DNA of 64,000 nt from VFKU01 sp964620045 (GTDB lineage: Bacteria > Hydrogenedentota > Hydrogenedentia > Hydrogenedentales > GCA-2746185): positions 10,265 through 74,264 of the forward strand of contig CAZUJL010000021.1 of assembly GCA_964620045.1 (NCBI GenBank), given 5' to 3'. Positions 8,599 to 17,475 of the stretch are shown piece by piece (the stretch's first letter is position 1; every line of letters starts with the position of its first letter). Below the pieces are notes generated by a model that ran no database searches, had not been told where the DNA came from, and saw nothing but the letters and a program-made list of their open reading frames with translations. Position numbers and translations under genes: made by a program.

Positions 8599-9987
8599 TC
8601 AACCCGCAGGCGTTTCCGAGAGCGCCTCCAGCATGGCCGAAGAAGTTAAAAACTTCTCCCTTGGCTTGCCTACAGCGCGGCCCCGTTCGACCTCGGCAGC
8701 GTCGATTCGCTGCCAATCCGGGAAGCTGACGACCCGTACTCCCCGGGCATTCAAAAACTCAAACACCGCAGCGCCAGAAGGGTTCAAACACCCCGCCAAA
8801 TGGCCCAAATCCGCAATAATGGCGGCCACGGTCTCGTGGCTGTCCGGCTTGTTCGTTCCAATAGTACCACTCGGGCCACGCTTGATCCAACCTGCCACAT
8901 ATACCCCGGGCAGCACTTGCCCATCCTGGGTTACACGGCCGCCTACGTTGGGGACCACCCCAGCCCGCTTATCGAAGGGGACTCCCGGCAGGGGAAGCCC
9001 ACGATATCCGACACTCCTGAAGACCAGGCCGCAGTCCAAGGATTCATATTCGCCCGTTCCCACAGCCATAATCTGCATCGGCTGGCCCTCCAGGGCGTTC
9101 TTCTCAAGTACTATTTTCTCGACGCGGCCATTGCCCTTGATTTCGTTGGGGCTGAGCCGGAAATCGATGTGGATTTGTCGCTTTCCTGGCTGCGGCACAT
9201 TGACGGTGTACTCCTGGAGAATGGAAAACAGCCGCGGCGCGCCCGAATTCTCTGGGTGATGAAGTTCTTGTTCAGAACCCGGCTCGAGCACCAGGTCCTC
9301 GGCCCGCACTAGGGGTGTGCAGGCGGCCATTTCGCCCAATTCCCGCAGTTCCACTTGCGTGAACTTGGCCTGCACGGGACCGCGCCGGCCGACCATGTGA
9401 ATCTCACGCACGCGGCTTTCGGCCAAGACATCCAGCGCGTGCTGCGCGATGTCGGTCGTTTTAAGCTCGTCAATTGTGCAGCCGAGAATGCGACAGACGT
9501 CCACGGCGACGTTGCCTTGTCCAATGACAACGGCTACTTCGTGGCTCAGATCGAATTTGTGATCGCGGAAGTCCGGATGGCCGTTGTACCACGCCACAAA
9601 CTCGGTCGCGGTGTAACTCCCCGGAAGGTCTTCCCCCGGCACATTTAGACGACGATCCGACGCGGCACCATGGCTGAACAAGATGGCGTCATAAAAACGC
9701 TGCAACTCGGTCAAGGTAATGTCGGTGCCGACGTCCACGTTTCCGAGAAAGGAAACGTTTGGGCGGGCGGCGATGCGTTCGAATACTTTTGTGACGGCCT
9801 TGATCTTCTGGTGATCCGGCGCAACGCCGTAGCGAACGAGACCGTAGGGCGCGGGCAGACGCTCGAGAATGTCGACCTGCACCTCAATACCGGCTTTGAG
9901 AAGGGCTTCGGCGGCGTAAAAACCACTGGGGCCGCTGCCCACGATGGCAACGCGCAACGGCCTTTCACTGGTACCCAGAGAACTCAT
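8599..9987 (-). CDS. Ferredoxin/adrenodoxin-type NADP+ reductase (FprA-like FAD protein)
   Basis: 462 residues from ATG; a GTG 17 codons upstream is possible. The FAD-binding motif VAIVGSGPSGFYAAEALL is at about 13-30, followed by the family block YGLVRYGVAPDHQKIK; the NADPH site is VIGQGNVAVDVCRIL, and MVGRRGPVQAKFT follows. The C-terminal GWIKRGPSGTIGTNKPDS is diagnostic of the adrenodoxin-reductase family. Role: passes electrons from NADPH to a ferredoxin, probably for a P450 or other oxygenase, or the reverse. No ferredoxin gene is adjacent. The partner is therefore unknown. Confidence 0.93.
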   Translation of the reverse strand: MSSLGTSERPLRVAIVGSGPSGFYAAEALLKAGIEVQVDILERLPAPYGLVRYGVAPDHQKIKAVTKVFERIAARPNVSFLGNVDVGTDITLTELQRFYDAILFSHGAASDRRLNVPGEDLPGSYTATEFVAWYNGHPDFRDHKFDLSHEVAVVIGQGNVAVDVCRILGCTIDELKTTDIAQHALDVLAESRVREIHMVGRRGPVQAKFTQVELRELGEMAACTPLVRAEDLVLEPGSEQELHHPENSGAPRLFSILQEYTVNVPQPGKRQIHIDFRLSPNEIKGNGRVEKIVLEKNALEGQPMQIMAVGTGEYESLDCGLVFRSVGYRGLPLPGVPFDKRAGVVPNVGGRVTQDGQVLPGVYVAGWIKRGPSGTIGTNKPDSHETVAAIIADLGHLAGCLNPSGAAVFEFLNARGVRVVSFPDWQRIDAAEVERGRAVGKPREKFLTSSAMLEALSETPAG

Positions 9988-10239
9988 TTCGGGCGCGGCA
10001 CAGGCCTCGGATAGTTGGGAAGGAACGGCGGCCGGCACGCAGGTGCAGCCTCGAACCGCGCGTGAGCATAGCGGCGCTGGCGTGGTGGGTCAAGCGTCGC
10101 GATTGAATGCGTGGGGTGTCTACGCATGAATACCTGCGGCGCGCTCTTGTATCGAGTATCGCGCAATAAATCGCGAAGTCGCCGCGTCAATCGTTTTAGT
10201 CAATAGATTAGAGCCGTTCGCGAAGAAAGGACTCACGAA

Positions 10240-10767
10240 ATGAACGACGTGCGCGTGATGGCGGCTTCGTGCAGCCATGCAGGATTGGAACACGAGGCCA
10301 GCATGCTGCAACGGCGCTTCTCATATGCTCCCGCGCGCAACCCGATGGGCGCGGCGCGCGTGCTGCTCACGGAGCGACGATTGCCCGAACCGTTTCGCGT
10401 CTATCCCGATCGCGGTGTCGTGGTCTCCACATGGGAAAGTGCCGGCGTGTGTCGTTACACGGATCTCGCGCTCGATCGTTATCTGCAACTCACCACGCTC
10501 ATCGCGCTCGCGCAATGGCGGGCCCTGCGCAACAATCGATTGTTGCAACTGGAAGATTTGCTTCATCCGGACGACGGGCGTTGCGTGTTTTCCGGCGCAT
10601 GTACGGTGCAAGAGTTTGCGCTGCTGCTCGATCCGCCGTCCATTTGCCGCGGCTGCACGAACTTCTATCACTGTCTCGGCGTGGACTCTGAACTCATCGC
10701 GCTGAAACAGATCGTCGACGAGATCACGCGCGCGAAACCGGCCGCACTTACGCCTTCCCTGTCGTGA
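10240..10767 (+). CDS. Uncharacterised protein with C-terminal Cys cluster
   Basis: 175 residues, ATG preceded by AAAGGA. The N-terminal two-thirds has no motif I recognise. The C-terminal part has Cys115, Cys121, Cys136, Cys139 and Cys145 (C-x5-C-x14-C-x2-C-x5-C), with short hydrophobic helices between, which would suit a zinc knuckle or metal cluster. Cytoplasmic by composition. It is divergent from the ferredoxin reductase and convergent with the lipoprotein gene, overlapping the latter's end by 20 nt. No function assigned. Confidence 0.75.
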   Translation: MNDVRVMAASCSHAGLEHEASMLQRRFSYAPARNPMGAARVLLTERRLPEPFRVYPDRGVVVSTWESAGVCRYTDLALDRYLQLTTLIALAQWRALRNNRLLQLEDLLHPDDGRCVFSGACTVQEFALLLDPPSICRGCTNFYHCLGVDSELIALKQIVDEITRAKPAALTPSLS

Positions 10768-11257
10768 TCGTGATCTTCGCGCCGATGCCGCCTTCGTGGG
10801 AGTCGATGTACTGCAGGTATCCGTCTTTCTTGAACGACACAACGGTGTTTCCTTCCTGCTCCATGATCATGTCTTCTTCCCAGCCGTTGTCCCGGAAATA
10901 TTTAACAAAGTAGTTCAAGACTTCGAGTGTGCTGGCGCGCAATTCGCCCGTGACTTTGTAGGCCGCTTCGTCGGCGTTCAAGATCTCCACACCCGTGAGC
11001 GTCATTTCCGGATTCACATGGAAGTGCGCCGTGAAGCCCTCGGGCAGGGTCACCGAGGGCGCGGCGGCGGCCGGTGCGGGTTCCGCAGCCGGCGCTGCAG
11101 CGGGAGTCGAAGCCGCCTGCGGCGCGGGCAGCTCTTCGACCGGCGCTGTCGCGGCCGAGGCCGCGGCAGGTTCAGATGGCGCTTCCGCCGGCTTCGAACA
11201 ACCGGCGATGGCCGCGATCAAGACGAGACTGAATAGAACGATAAGCTGTTTACGCAT
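10748..11257 (-). CDS. Lipoprotein with Ala/Pro linker
   Basis: 169 residues. The start is the ATG opening a lipoprotein signal peptide with lipobox AIAGC; the acylated Cys would be residue 20. Residues 21-68 form a low-complexity Ala/Pro/Glu linker, followed by a folded domain of about 100 residues (GFTAHFHVNPEM..., NYFVKYFRDNGWEED..., VSFKKDGYLQYI). Likely tethered to a membrane leaflet with the domain held away by the linker. Lies 47 nt downstream of the YqeY gene on the same strand. Domain family not recognised. Confidence 0.8.
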   Translation of the reverse strand: MRKQLIVLFSLVLIAAIAGCSKPAEAPSEPAAASAATAPVEELPAPQAASTPAAAPAAEPAPAAAAPSVTLPEGFTAHFHVNPEMTLTGVEILNADEAAYKVTGELRASTLEVLNYFVKYFRDNGWEEDMIMEQEGNTVVSFKKDGYLQYIDSHEGGIGAKITITTGKA

Positions 11258-11304
11258 GGGAATCTTCCTCACAAAATCGGACTGTAGTAAAACGACGAAG
11301 GGGC

Positions 11305-11742
11305 CTATCCTAACACCTTGCGGCTGATCTCGTTCAGCACCTTGCCATCCACCAAATCGCCCAGTTCCTTTTTTATGGCGCCGGTCAGCTTGCCCGCATG
11401 GTTCATGTCCGGATTCGCGGCGAGGAAGGCGCGCACGCGGGCTTCCGTTTCTTCCGGCGACAACTGCTTCGGCAGGAATTCTTCCAGCACGACAATCTCC
11501 GCCTCTGTCGCCTTGGCGGCGTCCTCGCGTCCGTGCTGGCGGAAAATCTCGATGCTCTGCTGCCGCTTTTTCACCTCGGCACGCAGCACCGCGATCGCGA
11601 TTTCGTCGGTGGGTTTCTCGCCTTTTTCTTTTTCCTTCAGCAAGAACGCGGCTTTTGCCAGGCGCAGACACTCGAGGCGTTCCTGCTTGCGGGCCTTGGT
11701 GGCTTCTTTGATGGCTTCCTGGACTTTCTCAACAATCGTCAT
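11305..11742 (-). CDS. GatB/YqeY domain protein
   Basis: 145 residues, the standard YqeY length. Shows the family features: short helical N-terminus with KQERLECLRLAKAAF, a helical middle with REDAAKATEAEIVVLEEFLPKQLS, and the C-terminal end NHAGKLTGAIKKELGDLVDGKVLNEI. The family is related to the tail domain of the GatB amidotransferase subunit, which contacts tRNA; the free-standing protein has no firmly assigned reaction. Likely cotranscribed with the downstream lipoprotein. Confidence 0.92.
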   Translation of the reverse strand: MTIVEKVQEAIKEATKARKQERLECLRLAKAAFLLKEKEKGEKPTDEIAIAVLRAEVKKRQQSIEIFRQHGREDAAKATEAEIVVLEEFLPKQLSPEETEARVRAFLAANPDMNHAGKLTGAIKKELGDLVDGKVLNEISRKVLG

Positions 11743-11925
11743 CGTTTCCCTCTCATTTCCGGCGCTGCGCCCGGGCTGTGCCCACCCTGCGCGGCGCGAC
11801 TAAGCACACGCGATTCCCGCACAGAAGAAAAACCTAAAAAGACCCGCCAAAGCAAAAGTCTTGCTGAGGGCCGAGGTCCTACCGTGGCGGCTCGCTGCAC
11901 TCACCCTTGCTGCAAAGGAGCTGCC

Positions 11926-12324
11926 ATGACGCAGAATCATCCGCTCGCCCACATTTTTAATGCGTTCGACCGTCTCGGCCGCCCGGTCTCTCCGGCCATT
12001 TTCGCACAACTGGCCAACGCGGACGCACCCTGGCACGAATCGCCGGAAGAACAGCGCCGCGCCGTGGCCCGGGCGCGCGAACGGGAACGGCTGCTGAACT
12101 GGGTGCGCAGTCAAATGCTGCTGCGCCTGAGCCTCGTCGAACGCCGCTGCATCGAGCTTTATTTCTTCGAGGACCTCAACTACCGCGAGGCTGCCGAACG
12201 GCTCGGCGTCAACGTCACGTCAGTGTATCGCGGCGTGGAGCGTGGTCTGCGCAAACTGCGCCGTGCCGCCCAGCACCATCCACCCCGGCGCATGCGCACG
12301 CGCCGGCCGCACGCGCGTGGCTAA
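11926..12324 (+). CDS. Sigma-70 region 4-like HTH protein lacking region 2
   Basis: 132 residues, ATG with AAAGGAG eight bases upstream. Residues about 67-115 (LSLVERRCIELYFFEDLNYREAAERLGV...SVYRGVERGLRKL) form the helix-turn-helix of sigma region 4: an initial helix, the AAERLGV turn and a recognition helix. The N-terminal part is polar and contains no region 2 core-binding helices, so this is not a normal ECF sigma factor. The C-terminal tail is Arg/His rich. It may be a DNA-binding regulator or a sigma-derived co-factor. Converges on the FMN reductase gene, 4 nt between stops. Confidence 0.75.
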   Translation: MTQNHPLAHIFNAFDRLGRPVSPAIFAQLANADAPWHESPEEQRRAVARARERERLLNWVRSQMLLRLSLVERRCIELYFFEDLNYREAAERLGVNVTSVYRGVERGLRKLRRAAQHHPPRRMRTRRPHARG

Positions 12325-12328
12325 GGAC

Positions 12329-12868
12329 TTACTCAGCGACCAACCCGCCGGCGCGCAAGGCGGCGCTGAATTTCACGATCGTCGTCGTAAGATCGCGCAG
12401 GCGATCGAGGACGGCGGTGTCGATGATCTCCTCGCCTTCGAAGGCGGTCTCGGCGGCGTAGACGAAGCGCGGCAGGATATAGGACCGGAAATCGAGCATG
12501 AGCATATTCGCGAGCGCCATCACGGCCATGTAGCTGCCCTGGCCGCCGGCGGCGCACAAGAAACTCACCGGCTTGCGTGCCCACGCCTGGCCGGTGAGCT
12601 CGATCAGATTCTTCGCGGTCGCGCCGACGCTGTAGTTGTAAATCGGCGTGGCCAGAATCACGCCGTCGGCCTTGGAAATCTTGATGCCGAGATCCTGCAC
12701 GGCGGGATGCGAGTAACATTCATTGCCGTCGCACGCCGGAAGATTCAGCGTGCGCAAGTCGATGTACTCGGTTTCGGTTTTCTGGTCTTGCAGGAACGCG
12801 TACGCGCGCCTGGCGAGAATGCGGCTGCGGCTCGCGGGGTTCAGGCTGGAGCTGATGACAAGGTGCAT
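12329..12868 (-). CDS. NADPH-dependent FMN reductase family protein
   Basis: 179 residues, flavodoxin-like fold. The FMN phosphate loop is SSSLNPASRSRILA at the N-terminus, and the second flavin segment is ATPIYNYSVGATAKNLIE. These proteins (SsuE/ArsH/azoreductase group) reduce free flavin or quinones with NADPH. Starts three bases after the stop of the nucleotidyltransferase gene on the same strand, so the two are very probably one transcript, although the functional link is unclear. Confidence 0.9.
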   Translation of the reverse strand: MHLVISSSLNPASRSRILARRAYAFLQDQKTETEYIDLRTLNLPACDGNECYSHPAVQDLGIKISKADGVILATPIYNYSVGATAKNLIELTGQAWARKPVSFLCAAGGQGSYMAVMALANMLMLDFRSYILPRFVYAAETAFEGEEIIDTAVLDRLRDLTTTIVKFSAALRAGGLVAE

Positions 12869-12871
12869 GGG

Positions 12872-13810
12872 TCAGGCCTGGAGCACGCCGTCGGGCGTGA
12901 TGACGGCATTGCGCAAAGGTTCGTTCGTGGTCACCGCCGTGCCCGGCAGCACGACGCAGCGTTCCATTCGAATTGCGTGCTTCACCATGGCGCCGTCGCC
13001 CAGCACCGTGTCCACGAGTTCCGCGCCGGAGGCCACGGTGCAGCCTTTGCCGGTGAGCGACGTGCGCCCCTGCTTGCGCAATACGTGCGCGCAGCATTCG
13101 ATCAGATCGCCGATAAACGTCACGTTCATGTCCCACTCCACCACGGGCGCCATGCGCACGGGGTAGTCGTAGTCAATCAGAATCTGGATCGAATCGGTCA
13201 GCTCGTATTCGTCGCGCATGGCCGTGCGCGGTGTGCGCCGGACGGCTTCGAAAATCCGATCGTCGAAAAGATAAATGCCGCAGCCCTTGATACGGTTCGG
13301 CACCATGCGCGGCTTTTCGATCACGCGTTTCACCACGCCGCCGTCGCCCGGAATTACCGAGAAATTTTTCCGGATCGCGGCGGGATCGGGTTCGTCTTTC
13401 ACGGCCAGTACCGCCGCCGTGTCCGCGCCTTCAAACATCGCGACCAGCGACACGAGGTTGTCCATTTCAAAGAAGATATCGCCGAGCATCAGCACAAAAG
13501 GTTTTTGGATGTGCGGCTCGAGTTGGCCCACCGCGTGCGCGAGGCCGAGCCGCTTTTGCTGCTCGACGTATCGGATGCGCACGCCGTATTCCCGGCCGTC
13601 GCCGAGGGTCTCGATAATGCGATGACCGAGGTGGCCGATGACGATGATCACGTCATCGATGCCGATGCTGCGCAGATGATCGAGTTGATACGCGAGCAGG
13701 GGCCGGTTGCACACCGGCGCGATCGGCTTGGGCACCGAATCGCCGAAGGGACCCATGCGCGAGCCGTGGCCCGCCGCCAGAATCACCCCTTGGTATTGCC
13801 CGGATTTCAT
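12872..13810 (-). CDS. Sugar-1-phosphate nucleotidyltransferase
   Basis: 312 residues, ATG with GGAG nine bases upstream. Nucleotide-binding signature GVILAAGHGSRMGPFGDSVPKPI at the N-terminus, VLMLGDIFFE for the metal-binding Asp, then EKP and KGCGIYLFDD of the GT-A fold (RmlA/GlmU/ManC superfamily). The C-terminal 60 residues look like a short left-handed beta-helix segment (TVASGAELVDTVLGDGAMVKHA). Makes an NDP-sugar from NTP and a sugar-1-phosphate. The nucleotide and sugar cannot be told from sequence. Confidence 0.88.
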   Translation of the reverse strand: MKSGQYQGVILAAGHGSRMGPFGDSVPKPIAPVCNRPLLAYQLDHLRSIGIDDVIIVIGHLGHRIIETLGDGREYGVRIRYVEQQKRLGLAHAVGQLEPHIQKPFVLMLGDIFFEMDNLVSLVAMFEGADTAAVLAVKDEPDPAAIRKNFSVIPGDGGVVKRVIEKPRMVPNRIKGCGIYLFDDRIFEAVRRTPRTAMRDEYELTDSIQILIDYDYPVRMAPVVEWDMNVTFIGDLIECCAHVLRKQGRTSLTGKGCTVASGAELVDTVLGDGAMVKHAIRMERCVVLPGTAVTTNEPLRNAVITPDGVLQA

Positions 13811-13917
13811 CGTTATACTCCGACGCGTGGCCACGTTCGCGCGGCGGAACGCGGGCGAGCGGCATTCTGACCGACCCGCCCCGCGCGCCGCAACCGCGAC
13901 CCACGGCCCCGAGGTCC

Positions 13918-14880
13918 ATGCGCGCGCTGCTATTCGATGGAGAGTTGAGTCTCGCCGAGCTGCCCAAGCCGCAGGCGGTGGCCGGCGAAGCGCTCGTGCG
14001 CGTGCTCAAGGCGGGCATCTGCAACACCGACCTCGAAATCACGCGCGGTTACATGGGCTTTAAAGGCGTGCTCGGCCACGAGTTTGTGGGCATCGTCGAG
14101 GACGCGCCCGACGTGACGCTGGTCGGCAAGCGCGTGGTGGGCGAGATCAACTGCGTGTGCCACCGCTGCGCGCTGTGCCAGATGGAGTTGCCGCACCACT
14201 GCCTGCACCGCACGGTGCTCGGCATTCAGGGTCGCAACGGCGCCTTCGCGCAATTCCTCACGCTGCCACAGGAAAATCTGCACATCGTGCCGAATTCGGT
14301 GAAGGATGAGGCAGCGATTTTCACCGAACCGCTGGCGGCGGCATTCCGCATTCTTGAGCAGGTCAAGATCGAAGGCTCGGATCGCGTCGTGATCCTCGGC
14401 GACGGCAAGCTCGGGCAGATCATCGCGCAGGTCGTCCACCAGCACACTAAAAACCTGACCGTCGTGGGCAACAACGAGTGGAAACTCGAAGTGCTGCGCG
14501 CGTTTTCGATTCCCGCCGTGCATTCGTCGCAGCCGCTTGAGCGCGGACAGGCCGACGTTGTCATTGAAGCAACGGGTTCGCACGAGGGCCTGTCGCGCGC
14601 GCTGGAACTGGTGCGGCCCGAGGGCACCATCGTGTTGAAGACGACCGTGGCGCATCCGACGGCCTTCGATCTTAGTCTTCCAGTGATCCACGAAGTGCGC
14701 GTGATTGGCTCGCGGTGCGGCCCATTCCGCCCGGCGCTGGACGCGCTCGCGCGCGGCACGATTCAGGTGGAGCCGCTAATCAGCGGGCGCTTCAGCTTGA
14801 GCGAAGGGCTCGGCGCGATGGAACGTGCTCGGCAGAAAGACGTGCTGAAAATTATTATCGAAGTCGCGCGCGACGCCTAG
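13918..14880 (+). CDS. Zinc-dependent alcohol dehydrogenase (MDR family)
   Basis: 320 residues. Catalytic-zinc ligands are in GICNTDLEI (Cys35) and GHEFVGIVE (His-Glu); the structural-zinc lobe has four cysteines (NCVCHRCALCQ...HHC). The nucleotide fold is VVILGDGKLGQIIAQV, with Asp in the glycine loop rather than the more usual Gly, and VVIEATGS. Oxidises an alcohol or polyol with NAD(P)+. Divergent from the nucleotidyltransferase gene with a 107-nt gap. Confidence 0.9.
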   Translation: MRALLFDGELSLAELPKPQAVAGEALVRVLKAGICNTDLEITRGYMGFKGVLGHEFVGIVEDAPDVTLVGKRVVGEINCVCHRCALCQMELPHHCLHRTVLGIQGRNGAFAQFLTLPQENLHIVPNSVKDEAAIFTEPLAAAFRILEQVKIEGSDRVVILGDGKLGQIIAQVVHQHTKNLTVVGNNEWKLEVLRAFSIPAVHSSQPLERGQADVVIEATGSHEGLSRALELVRPEGTIVLKTTVAHPTAFDLSLPVIHEVRVIGSRCGPFRPALDALARGTIQVEPLISGRFSLSEGLGAMERARQKDVLKIIIEVARDA

Positions 14881-14887
14881 AACGCGA

Positions 14888-15061
14888 CTATTCGTCGCCT
14901 TGCGCCGTCGGATCGATGCCGATCGTGCGCGAGATCGTTCCGAGCACGGGAAGATCCATGCCCAGCAGGCCGGTGCCGGCGGACGCGAGCAGAATCACCA
15001 GAACCAGCGCAAACACCCCCGCGAGGAACCCGCGGATTTTCGTCATCGTTACTTTCGCCAT
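14888..15061 (-). CDS. 57-residue single-helix membrane protein
   Basis: A short frame with ATG and a GGAG site 10 bases upstream, 50 nt after the DJ-1 family gene on the same strand. It encodes a basic start (MAKVTMTKIRGF), one hydrophobic helix (about 13-30: LAGVFALVLVILLASAG) and a polar tail ending in TAQGDE. Codon choice matches the neighbours (high GC at third positions), which supports a real gene. Probably a cytoplasmic-membrane small protein cotranscribed with the DJ-1 gene; function unknown. Confidence 0.6.
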   Translation of the reverse strand: MAKVTMTKIRGFLAGVFALVLVILLASAGTGLLGMDLPVLGTISRTIGIDPTAQGDE

Positions 15062-15111
15062 GCGCCCGTGTCTCCCTGCAGCGCCGCGCGTGGCGGCGGC
15101 CTCGTTTCTGT

Positions 15112-15663
15112 TTACGCCCGTTGCAACCGTGCGTCGACCTCGTCGCGCTTGGCCGCACCTTCCAGCAACTCAATCAATTTCAGGCCGAACAGCAAGGCCG
15201 TGCCTGGTCCGCGCGAGGTCGCGATCTTGCCGTCGACTTCGATCGGCGCTCCGGTGGATTTCACCGCAGGGCGATCTTTGATGTCGAGCGCTCCCGGAAA
15301 GCTCGTCGCGCGTTTGTTGTCGAGCAGACCCGCGTGCGCGTAGATCTTGGGCCCCGCGCAAATCGCGGCGAGCCACTTGCCGGCCTCGCTGAATTTGGTC
15401 ACGAGCGCCTGTACCCGCTCGTCTTTCATCAAATTGTCGGTGCCGGGCGATCCACCGGGGATGAAGAGCATGTCGAAGTCCTGCTCCATCGCTTCGTCCA
15501 GCGACGCGTCCGGCAGAATCACGACTTGCCGGCTCATCACGACCGGGTCTTCCGTCGGTCCCGCAATCACCACGTCGATGCCACCGCGCCGCAGCAGATC
15601 CACCACTGTGATCGTCTCCAACTCCTCCGACCCCTCGGCAATCGGCACCAGCACGCGTGACAT
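15112..15663 (-). CDS. DJ-1/PfpI (ThiJ) family protein
   Basis: 183 residues; ATG with GAGGGA eight bases upstream. N-terminal VLVPIAEGSEELE carries the conserved Glu of the DJ-1 active site and AAICAGPKIYAHAG the nucleophile elbow with Cys. This is the YajL/DJ-1 branch, proposed to act as a glyoxalase or protein/nucleotide deglycase and oxidative-stress protector in other bacteria. Followed by the tiny membrane protein gene. Confidence 0.92.
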   Translation of the reverse strand: MSRVLVPIAEGSEELETITVVDLLRRGGIDVVIAGPTEDPVVMSRQVVILPDASLDEAMEQDFDMLFIPGGSPGTDNLMKDERVQALVTKFSEAGKWLAAICAGPKIYAHAGLLDNKRATSFPGALDIKDRPAVKSTGAPIEVDGKIATSRGPGTALLFGLKLIELLEGAAKRDEVDARLQRA

Positions 15664-15779
15664 GGGCAATCCCTCAAATCCGTTTGTTCCAATTCAGTCT
15701 ACTGTCGGCGGGCGGGGCAGTCAAAAGAAAAGACGTGTGGTCACGCGTCCGGGGAGAATCGGGAAATTCCCGCGAGCGC

Positions 15780-16808
15780 CTAAAACAACCGCGCCTGGCC
15801 GCCCTGCGCCGGGGGCGCGAGCTTGAGGTGTTTGTAGGCGAGCGGCGTGGCGACGCGACCCTGCTGGGTGCGCTTCAGGAAGCCGATTTGGATCAGATAC
15901 GGCTCGTGGACTTCCTCAAGCGTCTGCCGCTCTTCGCCCACGGCCACCGCGAGCGAGGACAGGCCCACGGGGCCACCGTTGAACTTCTGGATCACCGTGC
16001 TGACGATGGTCTTGTCCATGCCGTCCAAACCGAGATCGTCGATGCCGAGCATGTCGAGCGCGCCGCGCGACATCGGATGCGTGATCGTGCCATTTCCCTT
16101 CACCTGCGCATAGTCGCGCACGCGACGCAACAGCCGGTTCGCCACGCGCGCCGTGCCGCGGGAGCGCGCGGCAATTTCGAGCGCGCCCTCCTGCTCGATC
16201 GGTGTCGTCAGAATGCGCGCGGAACGCAGGATGATCGTCTCCAGTTCCTCCGGCGAGTAAAACTCCAACCGACATGTGTCGCCGAAGCGCGCGCGCAGCG
16301 GCGGCGTGAGAAGACCGGCGCGCGTTGTCGCACCAACAAGCGTGAACGGTTTTAAGCCGATCTTCATCGAGCGCGCCGTCGGCCCTTTGCCAAGCAAGAT
16401 GTCGATCTCGCAATCTTCCATCGCGGAGTACAACGTTTCTTCGACGGCGTGGTTCAGGCGATGGATTTCGTCGATAAAGAGTACGTCGTTCGTTTCGAGA
16501 CTGGTCAGAATCGCGGAGAGATCCGCTTGGCGCTCGATCACGGGCCCGGAGGTGGCCTTGAAATCAACCCCCATCTCGTTCGCGATGATCCGCGCGAGGG
16601 TCGTTTTGCCCAAGCCCGGCGGGCCGCTGAGCAGAATATGATCCAGCGCCTCGCCACGGCCTTTCGCCGCCGCGATCGCGATGCGCAGTTTTTCTTTTAA
16701 CGGTTCCTGTCCGGGAAAATCCGCAAAGGTCTGCGGTCGGATTTGCTCGTCATACTGCGCGTCGTCGTCGCGCTCGGACGGATTGATGACGTCGTCCGCT
16801 GGCGTCAT
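15780..16808 (-). CDS. ruvB: Holliday junction branch-migration ATPase RuvB
   Basis: 342 residues, standard length. N-terminal QIRPQTFADFPGQEPLKEKL, Walker A GPPGLGKTTLA, Walker B LFIDEIHRL, sensor GATTRAGLLTPPLRARFG, arginine finger region, and C-terminal winged helix. Forms hexamers that pump DNA through RuvA-bound four-way junctions. Its ATG overlaps the ruvA stop by 4 bases (ATGA), indicating translational coupling. Confidence 0.98.
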   Translation of the reverse strand: MTPADDVINPSERDDDAQYDEQIRPQTFADFPGQEPLKEKLRIAIAAAKGRGEALDHILLSGPPGLGKTTLARIIANEMGVDFKATSGPVIERQADLSAILTSLETNDVLFIDEIHRLNHAVEETLYSAMEDCEIDILLGKGPTARSMKIGLKPFTLVGATTRAGLLTPPLRARFGDTCRLEFYSPEELETIILRSARILTTPIEQEGALEIAARSRGTARVANRLLRRVRDYAQVKGNGTITHPMSRGALDMLGIDDLGLDGMDKTIVSTVIQKFNGGPVGLSSLAVAVGEERQTLEEVHEPYLIQIGFLKRTQQGRVATPLAYKHLKLAPPAQGGQARLF

Positions 16809-17413
16809 GCCACTCTCGCAAGCGAGCGCAACGCCACGCGCACAATTTCTTCAGGCGCGGCGCTTGGTCCCAATTCACGGCGCGCACTGGTGGCGGCTTT
16901 CTTTGCCTCACCGGGCGTGCAGCCGAGCGAAAGCAGCGCATCCATCACGTCATCGCGATCGCCGGAATCCGAGGAGTCGGCATCTTCGCCAAGGATCGCT
17001 TTCAACTCAGCGTCCTGCCCGAGCTTGGCTTTCATTTCGAGCACGATCCGCTGCGCGGTCTTCTTCCCCACGCCGCTGATCTTCGTGAACGCATCGACGT
17101 CGCTCTCGAGCACCGCGCGGCCGAACTCCGCCACGCTCATCGCGGAGACGACCGCCATCGCGAGCTTCGGGCCGATGCCCGACACGCCGAGCAGCATGTC
17201 GAACACGCGCTTCTCATCCTCGCGCAGGAACCCGAAAATGGTAAAGGCGTCTTCGCGGATGTGGCAATGGGTGATCAGCGTGACTTCCTGACCGAGGGCC
17301 AACCGGCGCTGGACAGGTTCGGGCACGTGGACCTCGTAGCCCACGCCGCCGACGTCGAGCGCAATCACTCCCGCGCCCTTGACCGCCACGGCTCCCCGCA
17401 GAAACGCGAACAC
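16805..17413 (-). CDS. ruvA: Holliday junction DNA-binding protein RuvA
   Basis: 202 residues. OB-fold N-terminus (ALDVGGVGYEVHVPE), tandem helix-hairpin-helix region (LLGVSGIGPKLAMAVV and FTKISGVGKKTAQRIVLEMKAK), a flexible acidic linker, and the C-terminal UBA-like domain III (ALLSLGCTPGEAKKAA) that binds RuvB. Tetramerises on the junction and loads RuvB. Coupled to ruvB; ruvC lies upstream beyond a repeat element. Confidence 0.98.
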   Translation of the reverse strand: MFAFLRGAVAVKGAGVIALDVGGVGYEVHVPEPVQRRLALGQEVTLITHCHIREDAFTIFGFLREDEKRVFDMLLGVSGIGPKLAMAVVSAMSVAEFGRAVLESDVDAFTKISGVGKKTAQRIVLEMKAKLGQDAELKAILGEDADSSDSGDRDDVMDALLSLGCTPGEAKKAATSARRELGPSAAPEEIVRVALRSLARVA

Positions 17414-17475
17414 ACGCTATCCCCCGATGACACGGCCACTATACTGAATATTTGAGCAGATGTCTAGAGGAACGA

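Noticed and set aside
12242..13870. 542-residue frame antisense to FMN reductase and nucleotidyltransferase
   Set aside because: Both minus-strand genes have clear catalytic motifs; the antisense frame has none.
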